A DNA stretch of 64,000 bases from Cryobacterium suzukii (GTDB lineage: Bacteria > Actinomycetota > Actinomycetes > Actinomycetales > Microbacteriaceae). The notes under the pieces are model-generated. The model saw only the letters and a list, made by a program, of their open reading frames with translations, made no database searches and was not told the origin of the DNA. Both the position numbers and the translations under genes were made by a program. The DNA lies in NCBI RefSeq assembly GCF_004403185.1, contig NZ_SOHJ01000004.1, positions 401,767 through 465,766 on the forward strand, in the 5' to 3' direction. Of this stretch, positions 34,213 to 44,030 are shown one piece after another; within the stretch, counting starts at the first letter, position 1, and every line of letters begins with the position of its first letter.

Positions 34213-35577
34213 ATGACCAGCTACGCAGTCATCAACCCGGCCACCGGGGAGACAGTCAAGACCTACGACACAATCTCGGATACCGAGCTCACCGCCGCAC
34301 TCATCACCGCAGACAACGCCCACACCTGGTCGCGCTCGACCAGCGTCGACGAGCGCGCAGCGCTTATGCGCCGCGTGGCCGAACTGCACCTTGCGCGCCG
34401 CCAGGAGCTTGCCGAAATCATCGTGCGCGAAATGGGTAAGCCCATGGAACAGGCCCTCGGCGAGGTCGACTTCAGCGCCGACATCTACGCCTATTACGCC
34501 GACAATGCGACGGATTTACTGAAGGACGAAGCCATCAACCTGCTCGCCGGCGAGGGTTCGGCCCTCATCCGTCGCAGCTCGCTTGGCGTGCTGCTCGGCA
34601 TCATGCCGTGGAACTTCCCGTACTACCAAGTTGCCCGTTTCGCCGGACCGAACCTGATCATCGGCAACACCATCCTGCTCAAGCACGCCGAGCAGTGCCC
34701 CGAATCGGCCGCCGCGATCGCGCAGATCATGCTCGACGCCGGTTTCCCCGAGGGGGCATACACCAACCTCTATGCTTCCCATGATCAGATCGCCACGGTC
34801 ATCGCCGACAAGCGCGTGCAGGGTGTCTCGCTCACCGGTTCGGAGCGCGCGGGAGCTGCGATTGCGGAGATCGCCGGGCGCAACTTGAAGAAGGTCGTGC
34901 TCGAGCTCGGCGGCTCAGACCCGTTCATCCTGCTGTCTACCGACAACCTGGATGAGACCGTCGGCGCCGCCGTGGCCGCTCGCCTCGACAACAATGGCCA
35001 GGCCTGCAATGCGGCCAAGCGCTTTATCGTCATCGAGGAGCTCTATCAGCCTTTCCTCGATAAGTTCACCGCGGCAATCGCCGCCGTCGAGCTGGGCGAT
35101 CCGACCAAGGACGGCACCGGACTCGGGCCGCTCTCGTCGGCAAAGGCTACCGAAACTCTCACCGAGCAGGTTGCGCGCGCTGTGGCTCAGGGTGCCACCC
35201 TCGTCACGGGCGGAACGGCTGAAGGCAACTTCTTCGCCGGAACCGTGCTCACTGGCGTAGTTCCCGGCTCCGATGCCTTCCACGAAGAGTTCTTCGGCCC
35301 GGTCGCGCAGATCTTCAGCGTTCCCGACGAGGCCGCCGCGGTCGCGTTGGCCAACAACACCCCGTTCGGCCTGGGTTCCTACGTCTTCACCACCGACCCA
35401 GAGCAGGCCCTCCGCGTGGCCGACGGCATTGAGGCCGGCATGGTCTTCATCAATTTGGTCGGTGCCGACGGTGCCGAGCTGCCCTTCGGTGGCGTTAAGA
35501 GGTCCGGCTCGGGGCGCGAACTCGGCCGTTTCGGCGCCGACGAATTCGTCAACAAGAAGATGATCCGCGTCGGCTAA
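34213..35577 (+). CDS. NAD(P)-dependent succinate-semialdehyde dehydrogenase-type aldehyde dehydrogenase
   Basis: 454 residues. GAAGGA precedes the ATG. ALDH superfamily motifs: GIMPWNFPYYQVARF, SLTGSERAGAAIA (cofactor loop), general base Glu in VVLELGGSDPFIL, nucleophilic Cys in NNGQACNAAKRFIV and the C-terminal LPFGGVKRSGSGRELG. The size and GKPMEQALGEVDFSADIYAYYA region fit the succinate-semialdehyde branch (GabD/Sad-like), which feeds GABA carbon into the TCA cycle. Substrate is inferred from similarity only. No gabT is adjacent. Confidence 0.87.
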   Translation: MTSYAVINPATGETVKTYDTISDTELTAALITADNAHTWSRSTSVDERAALMRRVAELHLARRQELAEIIVREMGKPMEQALGEVDFSADIYAYYADNATDLLKDEAINLLAGEGSALIRRSSLGVLLGIMPWNFPYYQVARFAGPNLIIGNTILLKHAEQCPESAAAIAQIMLDAGFPEGAYTNLYASHDQIATVIADKRVQGVSLTGSERAGAAIAEIAGRNLKKVVLELGGSDPFILLSTDNLDETVGAAVAARLDNNGQACNAAKRFIVIEELYQPFLDKFTAAIAAVELGDPTKDGTGLGPLSSAKATETLTEQVARAVAQGATLVTGGTAEGNFFAGTVLTGVVPGSDAFHEEFFGPVAQIFSVPDEAAAVALANNTPFGLGSYVFTTDPEQALRVADGIEAGMVFINLVGADGAELPFGGVKRSGSGRELGRFGADEFVNKKMIRVG

Positions 35578-35691
35578 CCCGGCCGCCGCTACAGCCTCTC
35601 AGCGGATGCACGCGCCCATTTTCGGTAGCCGCTACGCCGGTTACCGTAGCGCCTAACGATATGAGGCGCGGTCAGCCATCCGGTTAAAACA

Positions 35692-35721
35692 AGAAGGGCC
35701 CGTCCGAGGACGGGCCCTTCT
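35692..35721. terminator. Bidirectional terminator between aldehyde dehydrogenase and rplA
   Basis: Perfect 14-bp arms AGAAGGGCCCGTCC/GGACGGGCCCTTCT around a 2-base centre, in the gap of two convergent genes. Short A/T-rich flanks on both sides fit use in both directions. Confidence 0.8.
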
Positions 35722-35752
35722 CTATAAAGCTGGTGCTTAGATGCTTCGCGCC

Positions 35753-36442
35753 TTAGATGCTGTTGACATCGAGCTGGATGCCAGGACCGAAGGTGGTCGA
35801 GACGACGCCCTTCGTGATGTAACGGCCCTTGGACGAGCTCGGCTTGAGGCGAACGACCTCTTCGAGCGCCGCGGAGATGTTCTCGTTCAGCTGCTCAACG
35901 GAGAAGGACGCCTTGCCGACGACGAAGTGCACGTTGGAGTGCTTGTCGACGCGGAATTCGATCTTTCCGCCCTTGATGTCGGAAACGGCCTTGGCGACGT
36001 CGGGCGTCACGGTTCCGGTCTTCGGGTTGGGCATGAGGCCACGCGGGCCGAGAACCTTTCCGAGACGACCGACCTTACCCATGAGCTCGGGGGTCGAGAC
36101 GGCTGAGTCGAACGAGGTGTAGCCAGCGGCTACCTTTTCGATGAGCTCGTCGCCACCGACCTCGTCGGCACCGGCTGCGATAGCGGCTTCGGCGGCAGGG
36201 CCGGTTGCGAAGACGATGACGCGGGCGGTGCGGCCGGTGCCGTGCGGGAGGATGACGGTTCCACGAACCATCTGGTCGGCCTTGCGGGGGTCGACTCCGA
36301 GGCGGAGGGCGACCTCAACCGTGGAGTTGAACTTCGCGGAGCCGGTCTCCTTGGCGAGGGCTACGGCCTCGGCCGGGGTGAAGACGTTGTCTTCGCCGAT
36401 TTTCGCGGCGGAGGCGCGGTACGCCTTTGACTTGGTTGCCAT
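35753..36442 (-). CDS. rplA: 50S ribosomal protein L1
   Basis: 229 residues, normal length. Family blocks: [24 protein letters not shown] segment at about 37-57, [14 protein letters not shown], and [18 protein letters not shown] (23S rRNA contact). It forms the mobile L1 stalk and represses its own operon by binding the message. AGGAG precedes the ATG. Last gene of the secE-nusG-rplK-rplA run. Confidence 0.98.
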   Translation of the reverse strand: MATKSKAYRASAAKIGEDNVFTPAEAVALAKETGSAKFNSTVEVALRLGVDPRKADQMVRGTVILPHGTGRTARVIVFATGPAAEAAIAAGADEVGGDELIEKVAAGYTSFDSAVSTPELMGKVGRLGKVLGPRGLMPNPKTGTVTPDVAKAVSDIKGGKIEFRVDKHSNVHFVVGKASFSVEQLNENISAALEEVVRLKPSSSKGRYITKGVVSTTFGPGIQLDVNSI

Positions 36443-36564
36443 GTGAAATCTCCTGTATGTACTTCAGAGTGTGGTGCGAGCCTGGCAAGGCTCTTCCACT
36501 AATTGCTAAGGGTGCACAGGCGCCGTGGGGCGCTGATGCGGGGGTGTTTGCGCAGTTGTTGGTG

Positions 36565-36996
36565 CTAGGCGCTGACCGTGATGCCCATGGAGCGGGCAGT
36601 TCCGGCGATGATCTTCGCGGCGGCGTCGATGTCGTTGGCGTTGAGGTCAACCATCTTCGCTTCAGCGATCTCGCGGACCTGGGCCTGCGTGAGGTTGGCA
36701 ACCTTGACGGTGTGCGGGGTTCCGCTGCCCTTGGCGACGCCGGCGGCCTTCTTGATGAGCTCCGCCGCGGGCGGGGTCTTCAGGATGAACGTGAACGAGC
36801 GGTCATCGTAGACGGTGATCTCAACGGGGATGACGTTGCCACGCTGGGCTTCGGTCGCCGCGTTGTAGGCCTTGCAGAACTCCATGATGTTAACGCCGTG
36901 CTGACCCAGTGCCGGCCCGATGGGCGGTGCGGGGTTGGCTGCGCCGGCCTTGATCTGAAGTTTGATCAGACCTGTAACCTTCTTCTTCGGTGCCAT
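36565..36996 (-). CDS. rplK: 50S ribosomal protein L11
   Basis: 143 residues. N-terminal [20 protein letters not shown] and [20 protein letters not shown] are diagnostic, followed by the rRNA-binding C-terminal domain ending in ARSMGITV. It binds the GTPase-associated centre with L10. The ATG has AAGGA upstream. It lies 119 bp after nusG and 122 bp before rplA. Confidence 0.98.
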   Translation of the reverse strand: MAPKKKVTGLIKLQIKAGAANPAPPIGPALGQHGVNIMEFCKAYNAATEAQRGNVIPVEITVYDDRSFTFILKTPPAAELIKKAAGVAKGSGTPHTVKVANLTQAQVREIAEAKMVDLNANDIDAAAKIIAGTARSMGITVSA

Positions 36997-37115
36997 TGTG
37001 TTGTCCTTCGTATTGATGTGCGAGCAGCCCGGAGGCCGCTCTCCCGGTGGCCCGGATGGGCCCCGGTGGTTTGGGGAAACCAGCGTGGATTACCCTTATC
37101 AGGGCATCCGCTTGG

Positions 37116-38084
37116 TTAGAGCTTGGTGACCTGGTCGAAGCTGAGCTCGACCGGGGTCTCACGCTCAAACAGGGAGACGAGCACGATGAGCTTGCCGCTC
37201 TCCGGCTTGATCTCGCTGATCGAACCGGGCAGGCCCGCGAACGAACCTTCCTTGATCGTGATGGTCTCGCCGATTTCGTAGTCGACCTCGGCTGCGATGA
37301 CGCGCTGCGCCGACTTTCCGGGGGCGCCGCCAGCCTTGGTCGGGGCTTCGACGATTTCGACGAGTCCCTTGAGCATTCCGAAGGCTTCTTCGAAGCGCAG
37401 CGGCGTAGGGTTGTGGGCGTTGCCGACGAAGCCGGTCACACCGGGGGTGTGGCGAACAACCGACCAGCTGTCTTCGTCGAGGTCCATCCGTACGAGCACG
37501 TAGCCGGGGATGCGCACGCGGGTGACCATCTTGCGCTGGCCGTTCTTGATCTCGACGACATCTTCCATGGGAACTTCGCACTGGTAGATGAAGTCTTCCA
37601 TCGCCATGGACTGCTTACGGTTCTCAATGTTCGACTTCACGCGGCGCTCGAAACCGGCGTAGGAGTGAATGACGTACCACTTACCCGGCAGAAAACGAAG
37701 TTCCTTGCGGAAGGCTTCGTACGGGTCGATCTCGGCGTCGGCATCCGTGTCGGTCTCGGCGGTAGCTTCGGCGGTGACGAGTTCGTCTTCGTCCTCAACG
37801 GCCTCGACGGATGCGTCGGCTTCTTCGGCCGAGTCAATGTCGAGTGCGTCGTCGACGATGGCGTCAGCTTCGGGATCGGAGGAGTCGGCGAGGGCATCGA
37901 GTGCGGCGTCGAGGTTGACCTCAACGTCGTCGTTCTCGTCTATAACGTGCAGGGCCACTTGCTCGGCTGCCTCGATGGAGTCTTCGTCGGCGGCCAGGGT
38001 GTTGCCCTCCTGCGCCTCGTCCTCCTCGGAGGACTGCTCGGCGGCAGTGGCCCAGTCGACATCGTCGTGCTTCGTCTCAGTCAC
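37116..38084 (-). CDS. nusG: Transcription termination/antitermination factor NusG with long acidic N-terminal extension
   Basis: 322 residues from a GTG. Residues about 1-125 are an acidic, Ala/Asp/Glu-rich, presumably disordered extension. The NGN domain follows ([20 protein letters not shown], about 135-260), then the KOW domain ([21 protein letters not shown], about 270-322). NusG binds the RNA polymerase clamp and links to Rho or to ribosomal S10. Such extensions occur in other actinobacteria, but this one is nearly 40% of the protein. Confidence 0.96.
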   Translation of the reverse strand: MTETKHDDVDWATAAEQSSEEDEAQEGNTLAADEDSIEAAEQVALHVIDENDDVEVNLDAALDALADSSDPEADAIVDDALDIDSAEEADASVEAVEDEDELVTAEATAETDTDADAEIDPYEAFRKELRFLPGKWYVIHSYAGFERRVKSNIENRKQSMAMEDFIYQCEVPMEDVVEIKNGQRKMVTRVRIPGYVLVRMDLDEDSWSVVRHTPGVTGFVGNAHNPTPLRFEEAFGMLKGLVEIVEAPTKAGGAPGKSAQRVIAAEVDYEIGETITIKEGSFAGLPGSISEIKPESGKLIVLVSLFERETPVELSFDQVTKL

Positions 38085-38202
38085 TAAATCTCAATCCCTA
38101 ATTTTTATACATGTGCAAGTTGTCTGGGCACGTTTCCGTGCCGGTGGTAGAGACGTTCCGGTGGTACAGACGTTCCGCCAGAGCGAATGTGTTCGCTGCG
38201 TA

Positions 38203-38475
38203 TTAGCCCGGCGTTCCGAAAACATAAAGAACAACGAAACCGAAGACCCAGTCAAAAGCAGACACGATCGCCATCATGATGATCACGAAGACGAGCACGA
38301 CACCGGTGTAGCTCAGCAGCTCTTTGCGAGTCGGGGTGACGACCTTACGCAGTTCCGCGAAAACCTGCTTGATGAACAGGGACAACCGAGCGAAAGGACC
38401 GCGATTGGACTCGCGGGCAATTCGTGCGTTCGCGACGATTTCCTCACTAGGTTCGTCGACAACTTTTCGGGCCAC
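38203..38475 (-). CDS. secE: Preprotein translocase subunit SecE
   Basis: 90 residues from a GTG with GAGGTG upstream. A basic amphipathic stretch (FIKQVFAELRKVVTPTRKEL, the family signature) precedes a single C-terminal transmembrane helix. It clamps the SecY channel. It lies between tRNA-Trp and nusG, the classic arrangement. Confidence 0.96.
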   Translation of the reverse strand: MARKVVDEPSEEIVANARIARESNRGPFARLSLFIKQVFAELRKVVTPTRKELLSYTGVVLVFVIIMMAIVSAFDWVFGFVVLYVFGTPG

Positions 38476-38515
38476 CTGTTACACCTCTCATGGTCGGCAG
38501 ATTTCTACCGATGTG

Positions 38516-38588
38516 CAGGGCGGACAGGACTCGAACCTGCAACCTGCGGTTTTGGAGACCGCTGCTCTACCAATTGAGCCACCACCCT
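38516..38588 (-). tRNA. tRNA-Trp (anticodon CCA)
   Basis: A full cloverleaf folds on the minus strand: acceptor AGGGTGG/CCGCCCT, D-stem GCTC/GAGC, anticodon stem GCGGT/ACCGC with loop CTCCAAA, and T-arm with loop TTCGAGT. Anticodon CCA reads UGG. The 3' CCA is not encoded. It precedes secE, as in many actinobacteria. Confidence 0.97.
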
Positions 38589-38854
38589 ATAGACGTAAAC
38601 TCGTCACGCAGACTGCACTTTGATCCAAATGAAATCACTCGGAAAAAGGCGCAAAAAAGCATGGCAGGATTTATCTACCTTAAGCCAGTCTAGGTCACGG
38701 ACCGGCCACTGTAAAGCTGAGACGGGTCCACTCCGGGAACGGAGCCGATGCCTCGTTACTTATTTTGGCACAAACTGAGGGGCAGTTCGGCACACGTTTC
38801 TTCCACCCCGCGCCTATCTAGCCCGCGCGCGGGTCGGGTAGCTAAGCTCAACGT

Positions 38855-40057
38855 GTGGCTCACGAACTCAAGCGAATTTCTACTCGGATCGGCTCTATTG
38901 CTGAGTCGGCGACCCTCAAGGTTGACGGAAAGGCCAAGGCGCTGCAAGCGGCCGGGCGGCCGGTAATCAGCTTCGCGGCGGGGGAACCCGATTTTCAGAC
39001 GCCCGAGCACATCGTGGAGGCAGCACTGGCCGCCGTGCGCGACCCCAGGAACTATCGTTACACCCCCGCGGCCGGGCTGCCCGAGTTGCGCGAGGCCATC
39101 GCGGCGAAGACGCTGCGCGACAGCGGGCTTGCAGTGTCTCCGAACCAGGTTGTCGTGACCAACGGTGGCAAGCAGGCCGTGTATCAGGCCTTCGCGACCC
39201 TGCTCGATCCGGGCGACGAGGTCATTGTGCCGACCCCGTACTGGACAACGTACCCCGAAGCAATCCGCCTGGCCGGCGGGGTGCAGGTCGATGTCTTTGC
39301 CGGCAGCGACCAGGGATACGTCGTGACCGTCGAGCAGCTCGAGGCCGCGCGCACCCCCCGCAGCAAGGTGCTGCTCTTCGTGTCACCGTCGAACCCCACC
39401 GGCGCCGTCTATTCGCCGGAACAAACCAGGGCCATCGGCCAGTGGGCCGAAGACAACGGCCTCTGGGTCATCTCCGATGAGATCTACCAGAACCTCACCT
39501 ATGACGGGGTTCGTGCCGTTTCGATTGTCGAGGCCGTTCCGGCACTTGCCGACCGCACCATCCTGGTCAACGGTGTGGCCAAAACGTATGCCATGACCGG
39601 CTGGCGCCTCGGCTGGATGGTCGGCCCCGCCGACGCCATGAAGGCGGCAGCGAACCTGCAGTCCCACCTCTCGTCGAACGTGTCGAACATCTCGCAACGC
39701 GCGGGAATCGCTGCGCTGAATGGCCCGCAGGACTCCGCCGAGGCCATGCGGGTGGCCTTCGACCGCCGCCGCAAGTTGATCATCGCTGAACTGGACAAGA
39801 TCCCGGGTGTCGTGACCCCGACTCCCCAGGGTGCTTTCTACGTCTACCCCGACGTGACCGGACTGCTCGGGCGTGAGTGGGGTGGCGTCACCCCGACGAC
39901 GTCACTCGAGCTAGCCGACCTCATTCTCGACCAAGCCGAAGTCGCCGCCGTTCCGGGCGAGGCTTTCGGCCCGAGCGGGTTTCTGCGCCTGTCCTACGCC
40001 CTCGGCGACGACACCCTGCTCGAGGGCCTGCAGCGCCTGCAGCGCCTGTTCGCCTAA
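38855..40057 (+). CDS. aspC: Aspartate aminotransferase family (class I PLP aminotransferase)
   Basis: 400 residues starting at GTG. Fold-type-I PLP enzyme: [59 protein letters not shown] and the PLP lysine in [17 protein letters not shown]. The C-terminal Arg contacting the substrate carboxylate lies in [12 protein letters not shown]. It matches bacterial Ib-type aspartate/prephenate aminotransferases. Monocistronic; followed by a repeat cluster. Confidence 0.93.
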   Translation: MAHELKRISTRIGSIAESATLKVDGKAKALQAAGRPVISFAAGEPDFQTPEHIVEAALAAVRDPRNYRYTPAAGLPELREAIAAKTLRDSGLAVSPNQVVVTNGGKQAVYQAFATLLDPGDEVIVPTPYWTTYPEAIRLAGGVQVDVFAGSDQGYVVTVEQLEAARTPRSKVLLFVSPSNPTGAVYSPEQTRAIGQWAEDNGLWVISDEIYQNLTYDGVRAVSIVEAVPALADRTILVNGVAKTYAMTGWRLGWMVGPADAMKAAANLQSHLSSNVSNISQRAGIAALNGPQDSAEAMRVAFDRRRKLIIAELDKIPGVVTPTPQGAFYVYPDVTGLLGREWGGVTPTTSLELADLILDQAEVAAVPGEAFGPSGFLRLSYALGDDTLLEGLQRLQRLFA

Positions 40058-40118
40058 CGCCTGGGCCCGCTCAGGGGTCCCCGCGCTCTCACACCCCGCC
40101 GCCCATCCTTCGGGCTGG

Positions 40119-40250
40119 CCGAGCCGTGAGTTTACGACCCGCTGACCCGCCGAGCCGTGAGTTTGAAGTGTTTCGGACGCAGAATCGGGCTGGCACTCAC
40201 GGGTCGGCAACTCAAACTCACGGGTCGGCGGCGCGCACGCACGGGTCGAC
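40119..40250. repeat. Cluster of 13-bp CCGAsCCGTGAGT repeats
   Basis: Four near-identical copies: plus orientation at 40119-40131 and 40150-40162, minus orientation at 40195-40207 and 40216-40228, plus a degenerate fifth (CGCACGGGTCGAC) ending at 40250. In three copies the match extends through GTGAGTTT. The two-plus, two-minus order lets the region fold into a large stem-loop. It lies between the aminotransferase stop and the next gene, in a 280-bp spacer. Confidence 0.75.
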
Positions 40251-40337
40251 GCGGGCGGCGACATCCATCGACTGGTGGATACGCAACTACGACTGGCGGC
40301 GGTGGTGTGCGCGGCGCTGGCGTGGGAATCTGGATCC

Positions 40338-41264
40338 ATGACATCCATTCCCCCGGTCGTGCAGGTGCGCGACCTACAGAAATCGTACGGCAGCGTTGAG
40401 GCGGTGCGCGGCGTGAGCTTTTCCATCTCCGCCGGCGAAACCTTCGCCCTGCTCGGCCCCAATGGCGCCGGCAAGAGTACGACCATTGAGATTCTCGAGG
40501 GCTACCGCGACCGCACCGGCGGCGACGTGAGCGTGCTCGGCGTCGATCCACGCCGCGGCGACCTCGATTGGAAGGCTCGCCTCGGCATCGTGCTGCAGAC
40601 CAGCGGTGAGAGCGGCAATGTCACCGTCACCGAGCAGCTGCGCCACTTCGCCGGGTTCTATTCCCACCCCCGCGATGTCGACGAGGTCATCGACGCGGCT
40701 GGCCTGCGCGAGAAGGCGAAAACCCGCATCAGCAAACTCTCCGGCGGTCAGCGCCGCCGAGTAGATGTCGCGCTCGGCATCATTGGCCGCCCCGCGTTGT
40801 TGTTTCTCGACGAACCGACCACGGGCTTCGATCCCGAAGCCCGTCATCAATTCTGGGACCTCATTCGCTCTCTCAAAACGGAGGGCACAACCATCCTTCT
40901 GACCACCCACTACCTCGACGAGGCCGCTCAACTCGGCGACCGGGCTGGCATCATCGCCGGTGGCCAGCTCATCGACATCGGTTCGATCGACGAAATCGGT
41001 GGAGCGGATGCGCGAATACCCCTCGTGCGCTGGCGCGAGCGCAACGGAATGCTGCGCGAAGAGCGCACCAGCCACCCCGCCCGGGTCGTTGCCGAACTCG
41101 TAGCACGTTTGAACGGCGCCGAACCCGCGGACCTCGAGGTGATTCGACCGAGCCTCGAAGACGTGTACCTGTCGCTCGTGCGCGGCAACGAGGCGACTGC
41201 TGCGCGAAACGAGATGACGGCATCCGCTGATGCCGAACAAAACGTACGCATGGTGCGAGCATGA
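40338..41264 (+). CDS. ABC-2 type exporter ATPase (DrrA/CcmA-like)
   Basis: 308 residues from the ATG at 40338. Walker A LLGPNGAGKSTTIEIL, Q-loop VLQTSGES, signature KLSGGQRRRVDVAL, Walker B LLFLDEPTTGFD, switch LLTTHYLDEAAQL. The C-terminal extension (about 220-308) matches the drug-exporter (DrrA-like) group. It pairs with the overlapping permease gene and is followed by a NarL-type two-component system that probably controls it. Confidence 0.92.
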   Translation: MTSIPPVVQVRDLQKSYGSVEAVRGVSFSISAGETFALLGPNGAGKSTTIEILEGYRDRTGGDVSVLGVDPRRGDLDWKARLGIVLQTSGESGNVTVTEQLRHFAGFYSHPRDVDEVIDAAGLREKAKTRISKLSGGQRRRVDVALGIIGRPALLFLDEPTTGFDPEARHQFWDLIRSLKTEGTTILLTTHYLDEAAQLGDRAGIIAGGQLIDIGSIDEIGGADARIPLVRWRERNGMLREERTSHPARVVAELVARLNGAEPADLEVIRPSLEDVYLSLVRGNEATAARNEMTASADAEQNVRMVRA

Positions 41265-42115
41265 GCGCCACTATCACGGGCACCCGATTGCCGAGGAAGT
41301 CCCCCGGCACGCTCGTGCTTGGCCTGTCGCGGATCGGCTATGAGACGCGTCACTACTTTCGCTCCCCCGACACCCTGTTCTTCACGTTCTTCTTTCCGTT
41401 CGTCATGCTCGCAATCTTCACCGCCGCCTTCAGCGCCGCGGGCAATATCGGGGGAAACGCTGACGGAGTCGGCGGCGTCAGCGTTGGCGCCTACTACCTG
41501 CCCGGCATGCTCGCCGCCGGCATGCTGCTCTCCGGCGTGCAGAACCTTGCGGTGGACATCGCCGGCGAAAAGAGTGACGGCACGCTCAAACGGCTGGGCG
41601 GCACCCCACTGTCACCACTGAGTTATTTTCTCGGCAAGATCGGGCAGGTGTTCGTCACCGCGATTCTGCAGGCGGGTCTGCTGCTGCTCGTTGCACGGTT
41701 CGTGCTCGATATCGCGCTACCGAGCGAGCCCGAGAAATGGGCGACCTTCGCCTGGGTGTTTGTGTTCGGCGTGATCACGAGCGCGTTCCTCGGCATTGCG
41801 CTGTCGGCGGTGCCGCGATCGGGCAAGAGCGCAACGGCCGTCGTGATTCCGGTGGTTCTCGTGCTCCAGTTCATCTCGGGGGTCTACCTGCAGTTCACGG
41901 CCCTGCCCGACTGGATGCAGAACCTGGCCAGCATCTTTCCGCTCAAGTGGATGGCACAGGGCATGCGGTCGGTCTTTCTCCCCGACAGCTTCGCGGCCGC
42001 CGAACAGACCGGATCCTGGGAACTGGTCTGGGTCGCCCTCGCCCTCGGGGTGTGGCTTGTTGTGGGGCTGCTGCTGAGCCGGGTGACGTTTCGGTGGATT
42101 CGCCGCGACGCGTGA
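41261..42115 (+). CDS. ABC-2 type exporter permease
   Basis: 284 residues, ATG overlapping the ATPase stop (ATGA). Six transmembrane helices; the ABC-2 pattern includes YYLPGMLAAGMLLSGVQNLA, EKSDGTLKRLGGTPLSP (coupling region) and the late LPDWMQNLASIFPLKWMAQG block. It forms the membrane part of the exporter with the preceding ATPase. Substrate unknown; antibiotics or lipids are usual. Confidence 0.92.
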   Translation: MSATITGTRLPRKSPGTLVLGLSRIGYETRHYFRSPDTLFFTFFFPFVMLAIFTAAFSAAGNIGGNADGVGGVSVGAYYLPGMLAAGMLLSGVQNLAVDIAGEKSDGTLKRLGGTPLSPLSYFLGKIGQVFVTAILQAGLLLLVARFVLDIALPSEPEKWATFAWVFVFGVITSAFLGIALSAVPRSGKSATAVVIPVVLVLQFISGVYLQFTALPDWMQNLASIFPLKWMAQGMRSVFLPDSFAAAEQTGSWELVWVALALGVWLVVGLLLSRVTFRWIRRDA

Positions 42116-42152
42116 GCGCCCGTCCACCCCGCACAGATGGGATGCTGGAACC

Positions 42153-43373
42153 ATGACGAGTGCGCGCTGGTGGGACGTGGCTTTCGGCGGGGCCCTCGCC
42201 GCCATGGCGATCACGGTCGCCCTCTATCCGGCCGGTGGGAGCCTCGGCGGAGCGCTGGCCACCCTTGCCGGGCTCGGCCTGGCCTATCTGGGGTTCGGGC
42301 GGCGCGGCATCCGTCTTGTTTGCACCGGCCGGACGGCGTCCAGTGTGGCTTTTCTGGTGACGGTGATTCTCGGCTGTGGCGTGGGTGCCGCGTTCGCTCC
42401 AAACCTCGCAACCCTGCAGGCCATTGGATTTCCGGTGGTCTGGGTTCTCGCTGGCTCCTACGCGGCAGCGGTCTGGCTGAGCGCCACCCTCGCCATTTCG
42501 GTCGGTCTCGGCCTTACCCTGAGCCTCGGCGGCACCGTGGCAGCAGCGGCCGAAGCCGGTGCAACCGAGGCGATCTCGTTTATCTTCGCGATCGCCCTCG
42601 GGACCTGGATGACGCGCGTCATTTCCGCCGGCGAACGGCACCGCCGTCTGCTGGACGAGCTCACCGTCACGCAGGGCGAGCTCGCCACCCTGCACCGTGC
42701 GGCGGGCAGTTCCGCCGAACGGGAACGGCTGGCCCGCGACATTCACGACACCATCGCCCAAACCCTCACCGGGCTGGTCATGCTCGCCGAGCGCACCCGT
42801 GGTGAGCTCACGGCCATCCCGGCCCGGGTGTCGGCCGCGCAGGCCAGCATCGATTTGATCGAAACCAACGCCCGTGAAGCCCTCACCGAGACTCGCGCGC
42901 TGGTGGCCACCCTCTCACCGGTGCGCGAACCCGGGATGGGTCTGGCCGGCACGATTCTGCGGTTGGCCGATCGCTTCACGCAAGAAACAGGCATCCAGAC
43001 GGATGCCACTGTGCAGGTCGGCGACATCGACCGCGAAGTCGAGGTGGTGCTCCTCCGCTGTGTGCAGGAGGGTCTCGCGAACGTGCGGCAGCATTCGGGG
43101 GCGGGGGCGGCATCCGTTCTGATCGAACGCATTGGGGCCGCGGTGGTACTCACCGTCAGCGACGACGGCTACGGCCTGGGCCGTCCCCGCGCCGACCCCA
43201 ACACCGGCTTCGGTCTGGCCGGGATGCGCGACCGGGTACTGCTCGTGCACGGTGAATTGGAGCTTGGCACCCGGCCGACGGGCGGAACGCTGCTGCGGGT
43301 GACCGTGCCGTTGCCCGCACCGCCCGCCCTGGCGCCTGACCGGGAAACCCTCCGCACCGAGGTCGGCGCATGA
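42153..43373 (+). CDS. Sensor histidine kinase, NarL/LiaS type
   Basis: 406 residues. Four to six N-terminal transmembrane helices (about 8-160) with almost no extracellular loop, so membrane-stress sensing is likely. The HisKA_3 domain has phospho-His in RLARDIHDTIAQTLTGLVML (about 190-210). HATPase motifs: CVQEGLANVRQHSGA, VSDDGYGLG and TGFGLAGMRDRV. It lies 37 bp after the ABC-2 permease and overlaps its response regulator (ATGA). Confidence 0.92.
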   Translation: MTSARWWDVAFGGALAAMAITVALYPAGGSLGGALATLAGLGLAYLGFGRRGIRLVCTGRTASSVAFLVTVILGCGVGAAFAPNLATLQAIGFPVVWVLAGSYAAAVWLSATLAISVGLGLTLSLGGTVAAAAEAGATEAISFIFAIALGTWMTRVISAGERHRRLLDELTVTQGELATLHRAAGSSAERERLARDIHDTIAQTLTGLVMLAERTRGELTAIPARVSAAQASIDLIETNAREALTETRALVATLSPVREPGMGLAGTILRLADRFTQETGIQTDATVQVGDIDREVEVVLLRCVQEGLANVRQHSGAGAASVLIERIGAAVVLTVSDDGYGLGRPRADPNTGFGLAGMRDRVLLVHGELELGTRPTGGTLLRVTVPLPAPPALAPDRETLRTEVGA

Positions 43374-43990
43374 TTCGCGTGCTGGTTGCCGATGACCATC
43401 CCATCGTGCGCGGCGGTATCGTGAGCCTGCTGACCCAGGCCGACGACATCTCCATCGTCGGAGAGGCCGCGGACGGCGCCGAGGCGGTGCGATTGGCCTT
43501 GGAGCTTCGGCCCGATCTTGTGCTCATGGACCTGCGCATGCCCGGTCTGGGCGGCGCCGCGGCGACCGCGCAAATTGTCTCAACGGCGGCAAGCATCAGG
43601 GTCCTGATTCTGACGACGTATGAGAGCGACGACCAGATTCTTGGTGCAATCGAAGCCGGCGCGAGCGGTTACTTGCTCAAGGCCGCGCCCCAGGAGGAGA
43701 TCATCGCCGGCGTGCGGTCGGTCGCAGCCGGTCAGACCGTGCTGGCTCCGACTATTGCAGCGAAGCTCGTGCACCGCGTTCGTGGGCAGACGGCAGTGGC
43801 ACGGCTGTCACCGCGCGAACTCGACGTACTGCGGCTCGTCGGCGCGGGCGAGAGCAACCCCGAGATCGCACGATCGTTGTTCATCGGTGAGGCAACCGTG
43901 AAAACCCACCTATTGCACGTTTTTGAGAAACTCGCGGTGAAGGATCGCACCCGCGCGGTGACCCTCGCCATGGAACTCGGCCTGCTGTGA
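43370..43990 (+). CDS. NarL/FixJ response regulator (partner of ABC-2 exporter kinase)
   Basis: 206 residues. Receiver domain with VADDHP, phospho-aspartate in LVLMDLRMPGLGG and the lysine in YLLKAAP. The C-terminal LuxR helix-turn-helix reads LSPRELDVLRLVGAGESNPE, then VKTHLLHVFEKLAVKDRTRA. It overlaps the kinase gene. Likely activates the co-encoded exporter. Confidence 0.93.
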   Translation: MIRVLVADDHPIVRGGIVSLLTQADDISIVGEAADGAEAVRLALELRPDLVLMDLRMPGLGGAAATAQIVSTAASIRVLILTTYESDDQILGAIEAGASGYLLKAAPQEEIIAGVRSVAAGQTVLAPTIAAKLVHRVRGQTAVARLSPRELDVLRLVGAGESNPEIARSLFIGEATVKTHLLHVFEKLAVKDRTRAVTLAMELGLL

Positions 43991-44010
43991 GTTCGGCCCG
44001 TTTCACACCG

Positions 44011-44030
44011 GGCCCGCTGTAGCGCGGGCT
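44011..44030. terminator. Small hairpin between convergent response-regulator genes
   Basis: GCCCGC (44012-44017) pairs with GCGGGC (44024-44029) across a 6-base loop in the 38-bp gap of two convergent response-regulator genes. There is no T-run. A shared terminator is possible. Confidence 0.4.
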
